Shown: piece by piece, positions 1 to 9,054 of the stretch
Numbering within the stretch: the first letter of the stretch is position 1
Layout: every line of letters starts with the position of its first letter
Assembly (NCBI RefSeq): GCF_040869045.1
Contig: NC_090320.1
Location: 144,048,941-144,112,940, forward strand
Direction of reading: 5' to 3'
Length of the DNA: 64,000 nt
DNA from: Eurosta solidaginis
Taxonomy: Eukaryota; Arthropoda; Insecta; Diptera; Tephritidae
Position numbers and translations under genes: made by a program
The notes under the pieces: model-generated
The model's input: only the letters and a program-made list of their open reading frames with translations
The model's database searches: none
What the model was told of the DNA's origin: nothing

Positions 1-44
1 TATTAGTAGTAATAGGTTCTGTTTCTAATGAAAAGTGGTCAATT
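1..44 (-). mobile_element. Second fragment of gypsy element B (pro-RT linker)
   Basis: These 44 bases match 3748-3791, a part of element B just upstream of its reverse transcriptase, with no difference I can see. On the minus strand they encode the motif DHFSLETEPITTN. At 44/45 the sequence switches abruptly to the integrase end of element A. The window therefore opens in a second B copy, or in a rearranged part of the same one. The minus-strand frame stays open across the junction. Confidence 0.75.
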
Positions 45-368
45 GCCGCCGTACCTGAATAGCTCCGCAGGCAATCCATCAGCGCCTTCTTCGTCATAAT
101 CGGGCGGGGGGACATATATTCCATCATCATCGATTGCGATGGAATATATGTTGCTAATATTCGTAAAACTGCCGCTGCTAGCCTCTCCAATTGAACCACC
201 CTTCTATTTCGTGGTTTCCCAATTATTTGTATGCGGTAGATGACATCACTAATCCCCTTCACAACTCTGTACGGGCCTTCCCAACTGCCACGATATTTGG
301 ATGGAACACCTTTCCGCCGGTGAGGGTTGTATAGTAGTACCAAATCTCCCTCCAAGAAACCTTACGAA
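45..368 (-). pseudogene. Integrase C-terminal end of gypsy element A
   Basis: The minus strand reads as the C-terminal GPY/F region of a Ty3/gypsy integrase: a GDLVLLYNP stretch, then WEGPYRVVKGISDVIYRIQ, then VVQLERL. In the family this module follows the DDE core and helps hold DNA and choose targets. It lies immediately downstream of gag-protease, one frame away from the end of that ORF, so reverse transcriptase, RNase H and the integrase core have been deleted. The last codons before 45 run in frame into the B-derived 1-44. It is a remnant and cannot be active. Confidence 0.8.
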
Positions 369-2564
369 TTAAAGTTTCTTGTCATGCCAGTGTTTGATTT
401 TACTACTCATTACCCTGGGCCGTTCCTTCACACTCTGTTGTTTGGCCAATGAACTACTTCGTAGAGCTTGCGCTTGACGGATTGGCTTCGCATAATCAGT
501 ATCGTTCCCACGTTTCACAACAGTAGTGCGCCCCGGCTTGAAACTACCCTCGCATTCTTTCTGGAAAATTCTTTCCTTCGTTTTGTTGCGTCCGTTCGGG
601 TTTGTCAATGCCAGTGTTTCTCTCGCAGGTATCTTTGATTTTGTTTTGTTTGGCCCATTCGTTCCATCAACTTTTACCTTTGACTTTCTTGGTCTTTGTC
701 GACTCTTCTCCACCAGTACGCGATTACTGCTGAACCCCTTTTCCAAACTGAAGCTAAGTGGCACATCCTGGTTCTTATTGCGCATAATCTTTCTCCGCAT
801 ATCGATCCTAATGTCATGGTCAACTAAGAAGTCCACTCCCAATATGACTTCATCAACAATCTCCGCCACAATGAATTTGTGTAGAACCATAACCTTTCCA
901 ATTAATACCTCACATACCAATTCTCCTTGGACTTGGTTACACTCGCCAGTGACCGTACGCAACCTTGCTCCAGGTAACGGTTTTACTCTCCTATTGACCA
1001 AGTCAGATCGGATTAAGGAATGAGATGCACTCGTATCTACAGTCAGTACACGCTCCTTGCCATCGACATTCCCTCTGACGGTAAGACTGCTTGATTTCCT
1101 TCCAATTTGCGACACAGATTTCACAGGACATTCAATAGCTGAAGATAGCTCTAGATCTCTACATCTTATTCGCACTTGGTCATCCCCTCCAGCTTTGTTA
1201 TTAAAACGACTCATGCTGTTGCAACCACTAGGATCAAGATCGTAAAGACGTGCAATGTAACCGGGCTTCCCGCATTTGAAGCATTTGATAACTCTCTCAC
1301 TCCGCTTTTGCGATCCTTTCAGCTCCTCCAATATTGCGTCTACCCACCCTGGCCTTTCTACTTCCATACGGCGTGCTTTGAAAACTGGCGTACACAGAAG
1401 CGACGCTGTTTCCTGAATCAGAGCTTGCGAAGCCGTTTCTGCGAATGGTGGCTTTGGGTTTGCGTATGTAACTCGCTTTGTTTCGACATCTCGTATGCCA
1501 TTTATAAAGCTCTGAATCTTTACCCTTTCAGTGTATTCCACGGGTGCGTCCGCATTCGCTAAATGTGCCAGCCTTTCAACATCCGACGCAAACTCTTGCA
1601 ATGTTTCACCAGGCCTCTGGAAGCGGTTCAGTAACTCCATTTGGTATATCTGTCTCCTATGCTCAGTTCCGTATCGTCTCTCTAGAGCACCCAGCAATGC
1701 TTCATAACAGTTCCGTTCGCCCCCTGGAATGGTTTGTAAAATCTCAGCTGCAGGCCCTTTCAATGCCATGAACAATGCAGCAACTATATCTTCAACATTC
1801 CAGTTGTTCACTGCTGCTGTCTTCTCAACCTGTAGCTTAAAGACCTGGAAAGGAACAGAGCCGTCAAAAGATGGTGTTTTTACCTTGGGATTACTCGCTG
1901 AAGCAGCTGGACGATTTATTTGCAACTCCTGTATACGACCTCTCAAAACTTCTATTTCGGGATCAATTTTGTCCTCGAGGTGTACAATTTTTGTATCCTG
2001 TGCTTCCAGCTTTGATGTTACCCTTGCTTCCTGTGCTTCCAACTGCGAACACATTTGTGTCACCTGCAATGATAAGCGCTCCTCTTGTGTTTTCAACTGC
2101 TCGACCATATACGTCTTCTGTTCTTCTAGTTGAGATGACATATCCGTTGAAATTGGTGATTATATTTCTGAAATGCGTGTCTTTTGTTCTTCCATCTTGG
2201 ATGTTATACGGTTCTCCTGGGATTCTAGTTGAGATGCCATATATGTCTTCTGTTCTTCCAGTTGAGATGACATTTGCGACGACATTGATATTACTGTCGA
2301 TGTTTCTGCAGATATTGCAGCCAATATCATGTTCAAGTCTGTGCTCGTAACTGTCTGAGATGTTTCATTTTTCTCTTCAATTTTTGTTGTCTCCTCGCCA
2401 TCAAGAGGAAAGACACACTCTTCCACGTTAATTCCTTCTGCTTTCATTGCCTCTCGTAGTTGTGCTTGAAGTTCGATTTTAATGCCGCTTGTATTCAATC
2501 CACGGCTCTCCAACTCCTTCTTCAGCTGGTGGATCTTCAATTCACTCCACTTTGCCATGTCCAA
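369..2564 (-). pseudogene. gag-pro: Gag-protease of gypsy element A, with SAP domain and one internal stop
   Basis: The reading frame starts at 2564 with an N-terminal SAP-type DNA-binding motif (about residues 5-45: WSELKIHQLKKEL, then LNTSGIKIELQAQL). A coiled-coil stretch with repeated SSQLEEQ/EEQKTYM segments follows. A single TAA at 2160-2162 interrupts it; the same frame resumes at 2159. Next come the Ty3/gypsy capsid-like region (ALKGPAAEILQ, then RPGETLQEFASDVERLA), a zinc knuckle and a retropepsin region. The knuckle is damaged: it starts CFKCGKPG, but the histidine and last cysteine are gone. The protease motif reads DTSAS instead of DTGAS; ILGVDFL is present. The C-terminal stretch SSKIKHWHDKKL belongs to integrase, so a large pol deletion lies inside this ORF. 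Confidence 0.85.
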
Positions 2565-2617
2565 GTTTTATTCGAAGTCTTCGGAATTTATTCAACAATT
2601 CCTCTTCTGACACCAAT
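2565..2617 (-). promoter_or_regulatory. Primer-binding site and leader of element A
   Basis: Directly inside the LTR end at 2618, the minus strand reads TTGGTGTCAGAAGAGG. This has the position and TGG start expected of a tRNA primer-binding site in a Ty3/gypsy element. I did not assign the tRNA. About 40 bp of leader then reaches the Gag start. Confidence 0.6.
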
Positions 2618-3188
2618 TGTAACGAATTTACTGACATTCCACTTATTTAAAATCTTTTGCTAACGTTCGAATCACTAAGCTGTTGAATAAATAACTCCAA
2701 TATTTAATAATGCAAAATGGCCTTTATTAAAGTTCTTCACAATAACACTTATAACTCGCAACTAATAGCTTGCTTAAATGAAACTGATAATACTATTATT
2801 GCTCGCTAGATAGCGTCTTAAATCCAACTGATTCTCGCGCCTCTACTGTTGCTGCCTTTTATAGTGTTTGGTTTCCTCGTTTACATTTCTAGGCGGTTCT
2901 GTTCTAGAATCTACTAGTTGGTTATCTGCTGTAAGTTTCTTTGCTATAACTACAGATGCACAATTTTTATAGCTTCTCTCACATGTGCTTGTATTTGTGA
3001 GCGACACTTCCACAATTATAATTGCATATCTCAGATAAGATATCTGCAGTTGTCTGTGCGTTGCTTCTTCGCTGCATGTACGTACATATGTGTAGACATA
3101 ATAATTGAATTATTGATGTGCATACAGTCACTGCTTAGCATCGGCTTAGAGATGACAGTACCCCTAAGTGTTGCTAATATTTGTAACA
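2618..3188 (-). repeat. 5' LTR of gypsy element A
   Basis: The 571-bp block runs from TGTAACGAAT at 2618 to TTGTAACA at 3188; in element orientation it starts TGTTACAA and ends CGTTACA. On the minus strand it holds a TATAAAAGG box (about 2856-2864) and an AATAAA signal (about 2718-2724). A diverged copy forms the solo LTR at 8414-8941. It is followed at 3189-3192 by ATAT, the same tetranucleotide that flanks the solo LTR. The outside flank is element B, so A inserted into B. Confidence 0.85.
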
Positions 3189-3801
3189 ATATGTTTTTCG
3201 GAGCATCCTAATACGACTAAATCGTCCATTTATAAAAATGCTTGTCAAGGTGTTAAGCCTGCGAGTGCTAACGTCATCATCCTCTGGACAGAGTTTGGCG
3301 CCACTTTAAGGCCATAAGGTAATCTTTTAAAACGATAAGTACCGTTATCTGCTGTAAAGGATGTGATATTCCTTGATTCTGGGCAGAGTTCTATTTGGTG
3401 AAAGCCAGACATTAAATGCAAACATGAGAAATATTTGGCTCTTCCAAATTGATCTAGTATGTCATCAGTTCTTGGCAACGGGAATTTATCTGCAGTTAGT
3501 TTTTTATTTACTTGTCTGTAATCAACAACCATTCTCCATCTTTTTTCTTGGTTATTTGGCAGTGATTTTTTGGGTACTAATAGAATTGGACTATTAAATT
3601 CTGAAAATGAAGGTTCTATTATGTGTCAACTTTAATTAATTTATTTACTTGTTTATTAATTTCACTCTTATGGGCTTCTGGTATTCTGTAGTTTTTTACG
3701 TAAACCGGGTTATTGTCTTTCATATGAAGTTTTAGTTTGTAAAACTTATTAGTAGTAATAGGTTCTGTTTCTAATGAAAAGTGGTCAATTATTCGGCACA
3801 T
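3189..3801 (-). pseudogene. pol: Reverse transcriptase fragment of gypsy element B (412/mdg1-like), broken
   Basis: Minus-strand pieces encode the N-terminal half of a Ty3/gypsy reverse transcriptase: VVDYRQVNKKL, FPLPRTDDILDQFGRAKYF, CLHLMSGFHQIEL (motif A, with H where D is usual) and FKRLPYGLKVAPNS. Beyond a stop near 3245 the frame reads AFL-stop-MDDLVVLGCSEKH: the tyrosine of the catalytic YMDD box is now TAA. The reading is cut at 3189 by the LTR of element A. Upstream, 3619-3801 encodes the preceding linker, with further stops between. The sequence pattern resembles 412 of Drosophila (family knowledge). This gene is inactive. Confidence 0.85.
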
Positions 3802-4635
3802 AATGCGTTAAGTGATTTAATTGCAAACTGTGGAAATTTTTTATTCAACCTTTCTAATTTTTCTTTGCTGTTGGCCTCATTTTCAAGTTTATTATTTTTT
3901 GCTATTGTATAGTCACTAAAGTTGTCTGTGCGTATATTTAAATCTTGGAGTGTTGTATTTTTATCTGTTGTATTTATAATTCTAACAAATGTTTGGTGTG
4001 AATTTGCTAAGGTGTTTGCAATAAAGATTCCTTCAAATAGTTCTTGTTGTGGAATTAGTAAATCGGAATTATTATTTTTAATGTGAATTTGTCGAACTTC
4101 CGCTGATATTGCGGGAATTGAAATGCTATCGATTGTTGGTTTATTAGTCTACTGAATTATTATGTTTTCTGGGTAATCATGTGGTCTTAGTATTAGAGTG
4201 TTCCCTTCCTTTTGATAATCCAAAATGCAATTATATTTTTTAATGAAATGTAATCCTAATATTCCATCGCATAGGATTGGGAAATTGTCTTCTACTACGT
4301 GAAATTTTTGTCTAATTAATAGATAATCGTCTTTTAAGTCTGCTTTAACCGTGCCAATAGTGCTTGTTATACCCTGACCAATTCCTCTTAGATCTGTTTT
4401 TTGAGTTATTTATCGTGACATTATTTTCAATTTGACCCTTTTTTATTATTGAAATATCCGCTCCTGTATCGATTAGGAGGGTTGAAATAGAATTATTCAG
4501 AATTGTTCTGGAAGATATGTAGCTATTGAGGTGTAAATTGAAAATATATAATTTTTTATTTATTGAGGTGGTGTTTACTGGTTTTCCTGTTGAGTGACAT
4601 TTCTGACAACTTTGTATTATTACGATTAGATCCAC
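3802..4635 (-). pseudogene. pro: Protease region of gypsy element B
   Basis: The minus-strand ORF 4345-4635 carries an intact retropepsin active-site motif, LLIDTGADISIIKKG. It overlaps the end of gag in another frame, the usual gag-pro overlap. Downstream, about 4344 to 3802, the sequence continues as the protease C-terminal part (an ILGFHFIKKYNCILDYQ-like stretch) and the linker to RT, but with stops, including two near 4150. The product would cut Gag and Pol in the particle. As it stands it is broken. Confidence 0.75.
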
Positions 4636-5335
4636 TCGATCCGAAATTTCGGCCAGATCTTTGGTTATTTACTCTGTGATTATTATTATAGTTGTTGTTA
4701 TAAGTGTTGAATGTGCGCCTCTGATTGTTTCTATAGTAATTATTTTGGTAACCCCTACGGAAGTTTCCTCGGAAATGATTTTGGTGGCGAATATGCAAAA
4801 GCGTACTTGGATTTCCAGCTATTCCTGTGCAACTGTTGGTAAATTTTGATATAGCTTCGTTCATTGAAGTGAACGTTCCAGCTTGCGTAATAGTTTTCAC
4901 TTTGTCATTGGAGCAGTTTTTACACATAGCTTTTACAGCTGATTGTGTAGCATACTTGGTTGCTAACCCTGGTGTTAGTCCGTCTAATATGTATGCTCCT
5001 TCCAACGATTTCGTGAGTTTTTCAATTTCGGCAGTATACTGATTTGCAGTTTTACTGCGTTGCTGGATGTTCAGGAGTTTTGCTGTCAAAACTTCGACTG
5101 ATTCACCTTTAATTTCTATTTCTAGTTTTTGTTTCATCGCTTCGATTGAGCTTTCTGTTCCTATCAGATTTCTAGCAGTTCCTTTCAGATTTGTTTTTAT
5201 CATCGTAACCGCTATTGCCTCATGGGTACCCTTAATCAGTTCTAGGATATCCAGTGCATCCAAGAAGCTTTGTAATTTTTCTGCCTTACCGTCAAATTCT
5301 GGCAGAACTGACGAAGCTGTTTTAATAAATTCCAC
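4556..5335 (-). CDS. gag: Gag of gypsy element B
   Basis: An open 259-residue ORF. The N-terminal two thirds is capsid-like for this lineage (VLPEFDGKAEKLQSFLDAL, then KTANQYTAEIEKLTKSLEGA). A pair of cysteines occurs in CKNCSNDK, and the C-terminal tail is rich in Asn, Arg and Tyr, suited to nucleic-acid binding instead of a CCHC knuckle. The end overlaps the protease frame by about 80 bp, consistent with frameshift expression. Gag would build the cytoplasmic particle. No internal stop is present, although pol of the same element is broken. Family assignment rests on gene order and the linked RT. Confidence 0.75.
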   Translation of the reverse strand: MEFIKTASSVLPEFDGKAEKLQSFLDALDILELIKGTHEAIAVTMIKTNLKGTARNLIGTESSIEAMKQKLEIEIKGESVEVLTAKLLNIQQRSKTANQYTAEIEKLTKSLEGAYILDGLTPGLATKYATQSAVKAMCKNCSNDKVKTITQAGTFTSMNEAISKFTNSCTGIAGNPSTLLHIRHQNHFRGNFRRGYQNNYYRNNQRRTFNTYNNNYNNNHRVNNQRSGRNFGSSGSNRNNTKLSEMSLNRKTSKHHLNK

Positions 5336-5396
5336 AGTGGTTTATGCCATTTTGTCTTTTCTTGTTTGTCAGTTTGGTGTCTGAAATAAAATTTAT

Positions 5397-5817
5397 TTTT
5401 GTGCTTCTATTTGCTTCTCTTTTTGTTCTTCTTTTTGTTCTTCTTCTGGTTCCTCTTCTAAATCGGAGGCTGATTCCAGCAGGAATGTGCTAAAGTCTAT
5501 TTCTATTTCTTTTTCAAGTCTCGTTGGTGCTATGAATTCTATATCATATCTTGCCAGTGAGGACACCAATTTGTCTCTAACGCTAGTAAATATTTGATAC
5601 GCTTGGGCTTTGCGATTGCCGTCTAGTTTACCATTTGACTGTTGTATCGTTTTTCCTATTTGATTAAATGCTTCAACTATTATTTTGAGATGCTGCCTTT
5701 ACTTTTGTATTTTTATTAATACATTTGTAAGATTTTTCTCCTATCGTTTTTTCTTCTATGAGTAGTTTAACGATATCTTCCCATTTTCCCATTGGGGATG
5801 GTAGATAAAAAAGTTTG
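5397..5817 (-). pseudogene. Fourth upstream ORF of element B (acidic C-terminus), frameshifted
   Basis: Reading leftward from 5817, the minus strand encodes NKLFYLPSPMGKWEDIVKLL and, after a frame change near 5690-5700, a continuation through AFNQIGKTIQQSNGK and KEIEIDFSTFLLESASDLEE to a Glu/Gln/Lys-rich tail ending about 5397. It sits between the membrane ORF and gag. The frame change is probably decay. I do not recognise a function. Position and acidity make an accessory role with Gag possible, but this is inference. Confidence 0.5.
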
Positions 5818-6093
5818 TTAAACCTTATCTAATCCGTCGGCGCGACTGACATATCGCTTCTTTAGGAATTTGTTATAGGTTGAATAGAGCTTCAGAAACA
5901 AATTAATGCAACTAACTACACAGATGATTAGAAGCATGACCTTAATGGTATCCAGTGCCTCAGTATGGTCTACTACTTGGACTGAGTTTACAACGTTTAC
6001 CGTTGGTTTTTCTATTTTTGATTCTTGGCCTCCCGTCGTAAAAAAAAATGAATGCAAAAAATATTTCTTTTTTTTATTGTCTTTATTTTTCAT
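5818..6093 (-). CDS. Small single-pass membrane protein of element B
   Basis: This 91-residue ORF has a lysine-rich start and then one strong hydrophobic segment (about residues 51-71, IKVMLLIICVVSCINLFLKLY). A basic tail ending KKRYVSRADGLDKV follows. The predicted layout is a single membrane span with a short basic cytoplasmic tail. It lies between two other short ORFs and upstream of gag in the same orientation. I recall that 412/mdg1-type elements carry short ORFs ahead of gag, which fits, but their functions are unknown to me. The start codon is uncertain because an earlier tiny ATG lies a few bases upstream. Confidence 0.55.
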   Translation of the reverse strand: MKNKDNKKKKYFLHSFFFTTGGQESKIEKPTVNVVNSVQVVDHTEALDTIKVMLLIICVVSCINLFLKLYSTYNKFLKKRYVSRADGLDKV

Positions 6094-6115
6094 TTATTGA
6101 TTTGTTGTCATTGTA

Positions 6116-6343
6116 TTATTCAGTTCTTCCTAAATATTTGATTTCGAACCTATATACTTCTTCAGCTGTTGTTGCTATTGGGTGCCTTACATTCCATATT
6201 GTTGTTTCCCTAGGCATATCAATATCCTTCCACATTTTTTTCAACAATATTAAGGTTTTTTCATTATCTTCGATATCTATTTCATTTTTAAGGTCCTCAA
6301 GTGGGCCTTTTGCATAAGTCATAGCCTTCCTAACTCTTTCCAT
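6116..6343 (-). CDS. Short upstream ORF of element B (75 aa)
   Basis: I place the start at the ATG at 6343-6341 (MERVRKAMTYAKGPLEDLKN), because it follows the stop of the preceding ORF in a tight TAAC-ATG arrangement, as in translational coupling or reinitiation. The longer upstream frame is only lysine and phenylalanine low complexity. The product is charged and helical in character, ends KYLGRTE, and has no membrane segment or cysteine motif. Function unknown. It is part of a cluster of four short ORFs between the leader and gag of this element. Confidence 0.5.
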   Translation of the reverse strand: MERVRKAMTYAKGPLEDLKNEIDIEDNEKTLILLKKMWKDIDMPRETTIWNVRHPIATTAEEVYRFEIKYLGRTE

Positions 6344-6344
6344 G

Positions 6345-6770
6345 TTATTTAAAATCAAAAAAAAAAAAATGTTCTTCTTTTTTTGTTGTTTTTTTTTTCT
6401 TTTTGACACCCTTATATTTTTTTTTATAATTATTATTTCTTAATTCCTCAATTTCTTGCTTTAGTTTAATTTTTTCTTCCTTATTTGTACTTAAATTTAT
6501 TCTTTCGTAAAGCTTAGCTATTGATTTCCTAACGTTAAATTGTTTACCTCCTCTTTTCCTTTTTAATTTTATTGGCTTTGGAATTTTTGGTTCTTCAATT
6601 TTTTGGAACCTATTTCTTTTTTTATATTCTTCGATTGTCAGCGGCTTAGGGTATTGACTGATCTCTTCGGCTACTATATTTTTCTTTGTCAATTCTAAAG
6701 TCAATGCAGTTAAGCTATAAAAGATTTGGCCAAACTGGTCTTCGTCTTTTATGTCCTCTTCTGGGATCAT
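6345..6770 (-). CDS. First upstream ORF of element B (141 aa, basic)
   Basis: The ORF begins MIPEEDIKDEDQFGQIFYSL and becomes strongly basic (KPIKLKRKRGGKQ), then predicted coiled coil (KLYERINLSTNKEEKIKLKQ) and a lysine-rich end. It is the 5'-most ORF of element B, directly after the leader. The basic middle suggests nucleic-acid contact (inference). No known domain is recognised. The last dozen residues come from A/T runs and may be slippage products. Confidence 0.5.
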   Translation of the reverse strand: MIPEEDIKDEDQFGQIFYSLTALTLELTKKNIVAEEISQYPKPLTIEEYKKRNRFQKIEEPKIPKPIKLKRKRGGKQFNVRKSIAKLYERINLSTNKEEKIKLKQEIEELRNNNYKKKYKGVKKKKKTTKKEEHFFFFDFK

Positions 6771-7530
6771 AATTTATAGGGGGAAAAATATATTTATTTT
6801 ACAGGAAAAATATAAAATGTTTGCTCGTTAATAGGCAGCCGTTAGGCTGTCAAAAACCCCTATATACTTATTGTAGAGTGTTTCTTGTACGCGCTGTTGA
6901 TTTGCAGTTGCATGGGAGGTGGTTCATTGGCAATGATTTGTCGATCCGGGAAAATACTTTTTCTACCTTTTCAGATTATTCCACTTCTTGTGCGCACTGT
7001 TGATTTGCAGTTGTAATCCCTTTTTTTTTGCTATTTTATTTTATAGTGCCGTTTCCCTATAGGGCTTAGGCTGAATAATCAGCCAGTAGTATCCTTGCCA
7101 GTAATGAAGTTAGGCTGAATAATCAGCCAGCAGAATCATAGGCAGGATCGGCATATAAAAGGATTGTAAATAACTTTACTCGCAAAAGTAAAACCAGTCT
7201 TTGAAGTTTAAGTATGAATTAATTTTATTCAACTATTGTCAGCTTATTTATACTAAATTGTTGTAAACATATTCTTACTTACATATTTACTTTAAACTTT
7301 ACATACCTACATATCTACATAAAAATCGACACAAATATGTAGCTTCATATTTGTGTTGATTTGTGACGTCTGTGGGAAATGGCAGTATCAGAAAATTTGC
7401 CTAAATGCAAATTTGGATTAATCGCACGGTGCACACACATCTGTATTAAATCGTGGGAATTGCGCTATCAGCAATAATTAAAAAATGCGCTTCTTTGTGT
7501 TGATTAAAGTTTAGACGCATTTTGTCACAG
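6771..7530 (-). promoter_or_regulatory. Leader and probable LTR of element B, borders not resolved
   Basis: On the minus strand a TATAAATA box (7245-7252) is followed by an AATAAA-type signal (7223-7230), the order expected inside an LTR. Between this block and the first ORF lie two copies of a palindromic GGCTGAATAATCAGCC segment (about 7069-7084 and 7112-7127), and two copies of CTGCAAATCAACAG followed by GCGYACAAGAA (near 6900 and 6990). I could not find a convincing TG...CA border or primer site, and the partner LTR is not visible. Confidence 0.5.
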
Positions 7531-7759
7531 GGTGGCACATTAACTGGTTTATACTAATTTCACACAGACGGCTTATTGAATAATAAAGGCAATTTTCTAC
7601 ATTAAGACGCTTATTGAGCTCAATCTTCCCTACAAAATTCGAATCTATTATTATTTCATTAGTAGCTAATCGAATGCCTAATGAAGTCAAAAGCACAATG
7701 CAACTCTGTTGGCAGCGTTCCGCTTCCGTTTCCGTTTCTTAGTTTTCAAAGCAAATGCC
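7531..7759. other. Noncoding stretch with possible MITE end
   Basis: No coding signal. TTTCACACAGA near 7559-7569 recurs in inverted form as TCTGTGTGAAA at about 7991 and 8049, so this stretch and 7960-8060 may be the halves of an older MITE split by the P-like insertion. Weak evidence. Confidence 0.3.
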
Positions 7760-7767
7760 ATTGTCTG

Positions 7768-7951
7768 CATGGCGGAACGATACAAGGTGGCCGCATCGAA
7801 CAGCTGATTATAACCTTTTTTATTTGATTTGATACATCAACTACCGGCGCAGTACGATTTTGACATTTGTCCATCGAATTTACAAGTACATGGAATTTTT
7901 TTTTGTTTGTAGGTATGTCAACATGCTCCCACCTTGTATCGTTCCGCCATG
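7768..7951. mobile_element. P-element-like MITE
   Basis: A 184-bp element bounded by perfect 23-bp terminal inverted repeats (7768-7790 and 7929-7951) that start CATGGCGGAACGATACAAGG. It is flanked by a perfect 8-bp direct repeat, ATTGTCTG (7760-7767 and 7952-7959). An 8-bp duplication, CATG ends and an AAGGTGG block at the same distance from the end match the P superfamily as I know it from Drosophila. No coding capacity. Its recent look (perfect repeats and duplication) contrasts with the decayed surroundings. Confidence 0.88.
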
Positions 7952-7959
7952 ATTGTCTG

Positions 7960-8409
7960 TCTCATCCTTCATACTAATCGAGCAGTTACTTCTGTGTGAA
8001 AGCAAAAATTTACGATTTCATTAGCAGATGAAATGAGATCATTAAGTTTCTGTGTGAAAACACTATTACACGTTTTGGCATTGCAATTGTTGGCTGTTTA
8101 CACTACAAAGCGTATCATGATCTTAAATCCTTAGCGACTGAACTGTGTGAAATTCAAGACACTCTCTGTGAAGAAGTAATAGAAAAGGGAAGTTTCTTTG
8201 TGAAAAATGGTATACTGATATAGTAAAACGTGCAAGAAGGTGCCGCAAAATGCCCGGAGAATCGACTAGAGTCATTCCGCAGAATGGGAAATTTCTCGCG
8301 TTATGAAAAGTGTTCTCACCAAATTTGGTGCACGAGCTTATCTGGACCTAGAATAAATTGGTGTTGAAAATGAGCGAAATCGGATGATAACCCCGCCCAC
8401 TTTTTATAT
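7960..8409. other. Noncoding region with GTGTGAAA repeats and a degenerate repeat edge
   Basis: No gene is visible. GTGTGAAA motifs recur at about 7993, 8051 and 8140. The end (about 8370-8409: AAATCGGATGATAACC, then CCGCCCACTTTTTATA) resembles the repeat at 10921-11900. That repeat may have been split by the solo LTR and the tandem array. Confidence 0.4.
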
Positions 8410-8413
8410 ATAT

Positions 8414-8941
8414 TGTAACGAATTTACTGCAATTCCGCTTATTTCAAATCTTCTACTAAGGTTCGAATCACTAGACTGTTGTATAAAATAACTCCAATAT
8501 TGAATAATGGAAAAATGGCCTTTATTAAAGTAATTCACAATAAATAACTCTACTATTGCCCGACAGATTGCGTGCTTAATCAAAACTTAATTCCAGCGCC
8601 TCTACATTTGCTGCCTTTTATACTCTCTGATTTCCTCGTTCGCATCTTCTTGGCGCTTCCATTTCCAGAATCTACTAGTTGGCCATCAGCTATCAAATTT
8701 CTCAGTTGTAACTACAATTGCACGATTTTATAGCTTCTCTCATTGCAAACTTTGGGGAGTATCTTAGATATATGCATGTGGTCGTGCGTTGCTTCTCAGC
8801 TGTGTACATATGTGTAGACATAATGATTGATTCGTTTATGTAGATATATGTGACTGTCTGCTTTATTGTTGTTGTGACTTCATTTACTTAGCATCAGACT
8901 AGGGATGTGAGTATCACTTAGTGTCACTCATATTCGTCACA
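8414..8941 (-). repeat. Solo LTR related to gypsy element A
   Basis: The block runs from TGTAACGAATTTACTGC to CGTCACA and aligns along its length with the element A LTR (shared blocks include ACTCCAATATT and ATGGCCTTTATTAAAG), with many differences. It is flanked by the direct repeat ATAT (8410-8413 and 8942-8945), as expected for a gypsy integration. No internal region is attached, so it is most simply an LTR-LTR recombination product. Confidence 0.85.
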
Positions 8942-9054
8942 ATATGCATCATTTTGGAAAACACAAAAAACCTGATTATTTAGTGAATAATACACCTACA
9001 ATGTTGAAATTTGACGTGTGGACTGATATTGACACTCTTGATAAAAATAAAAAA

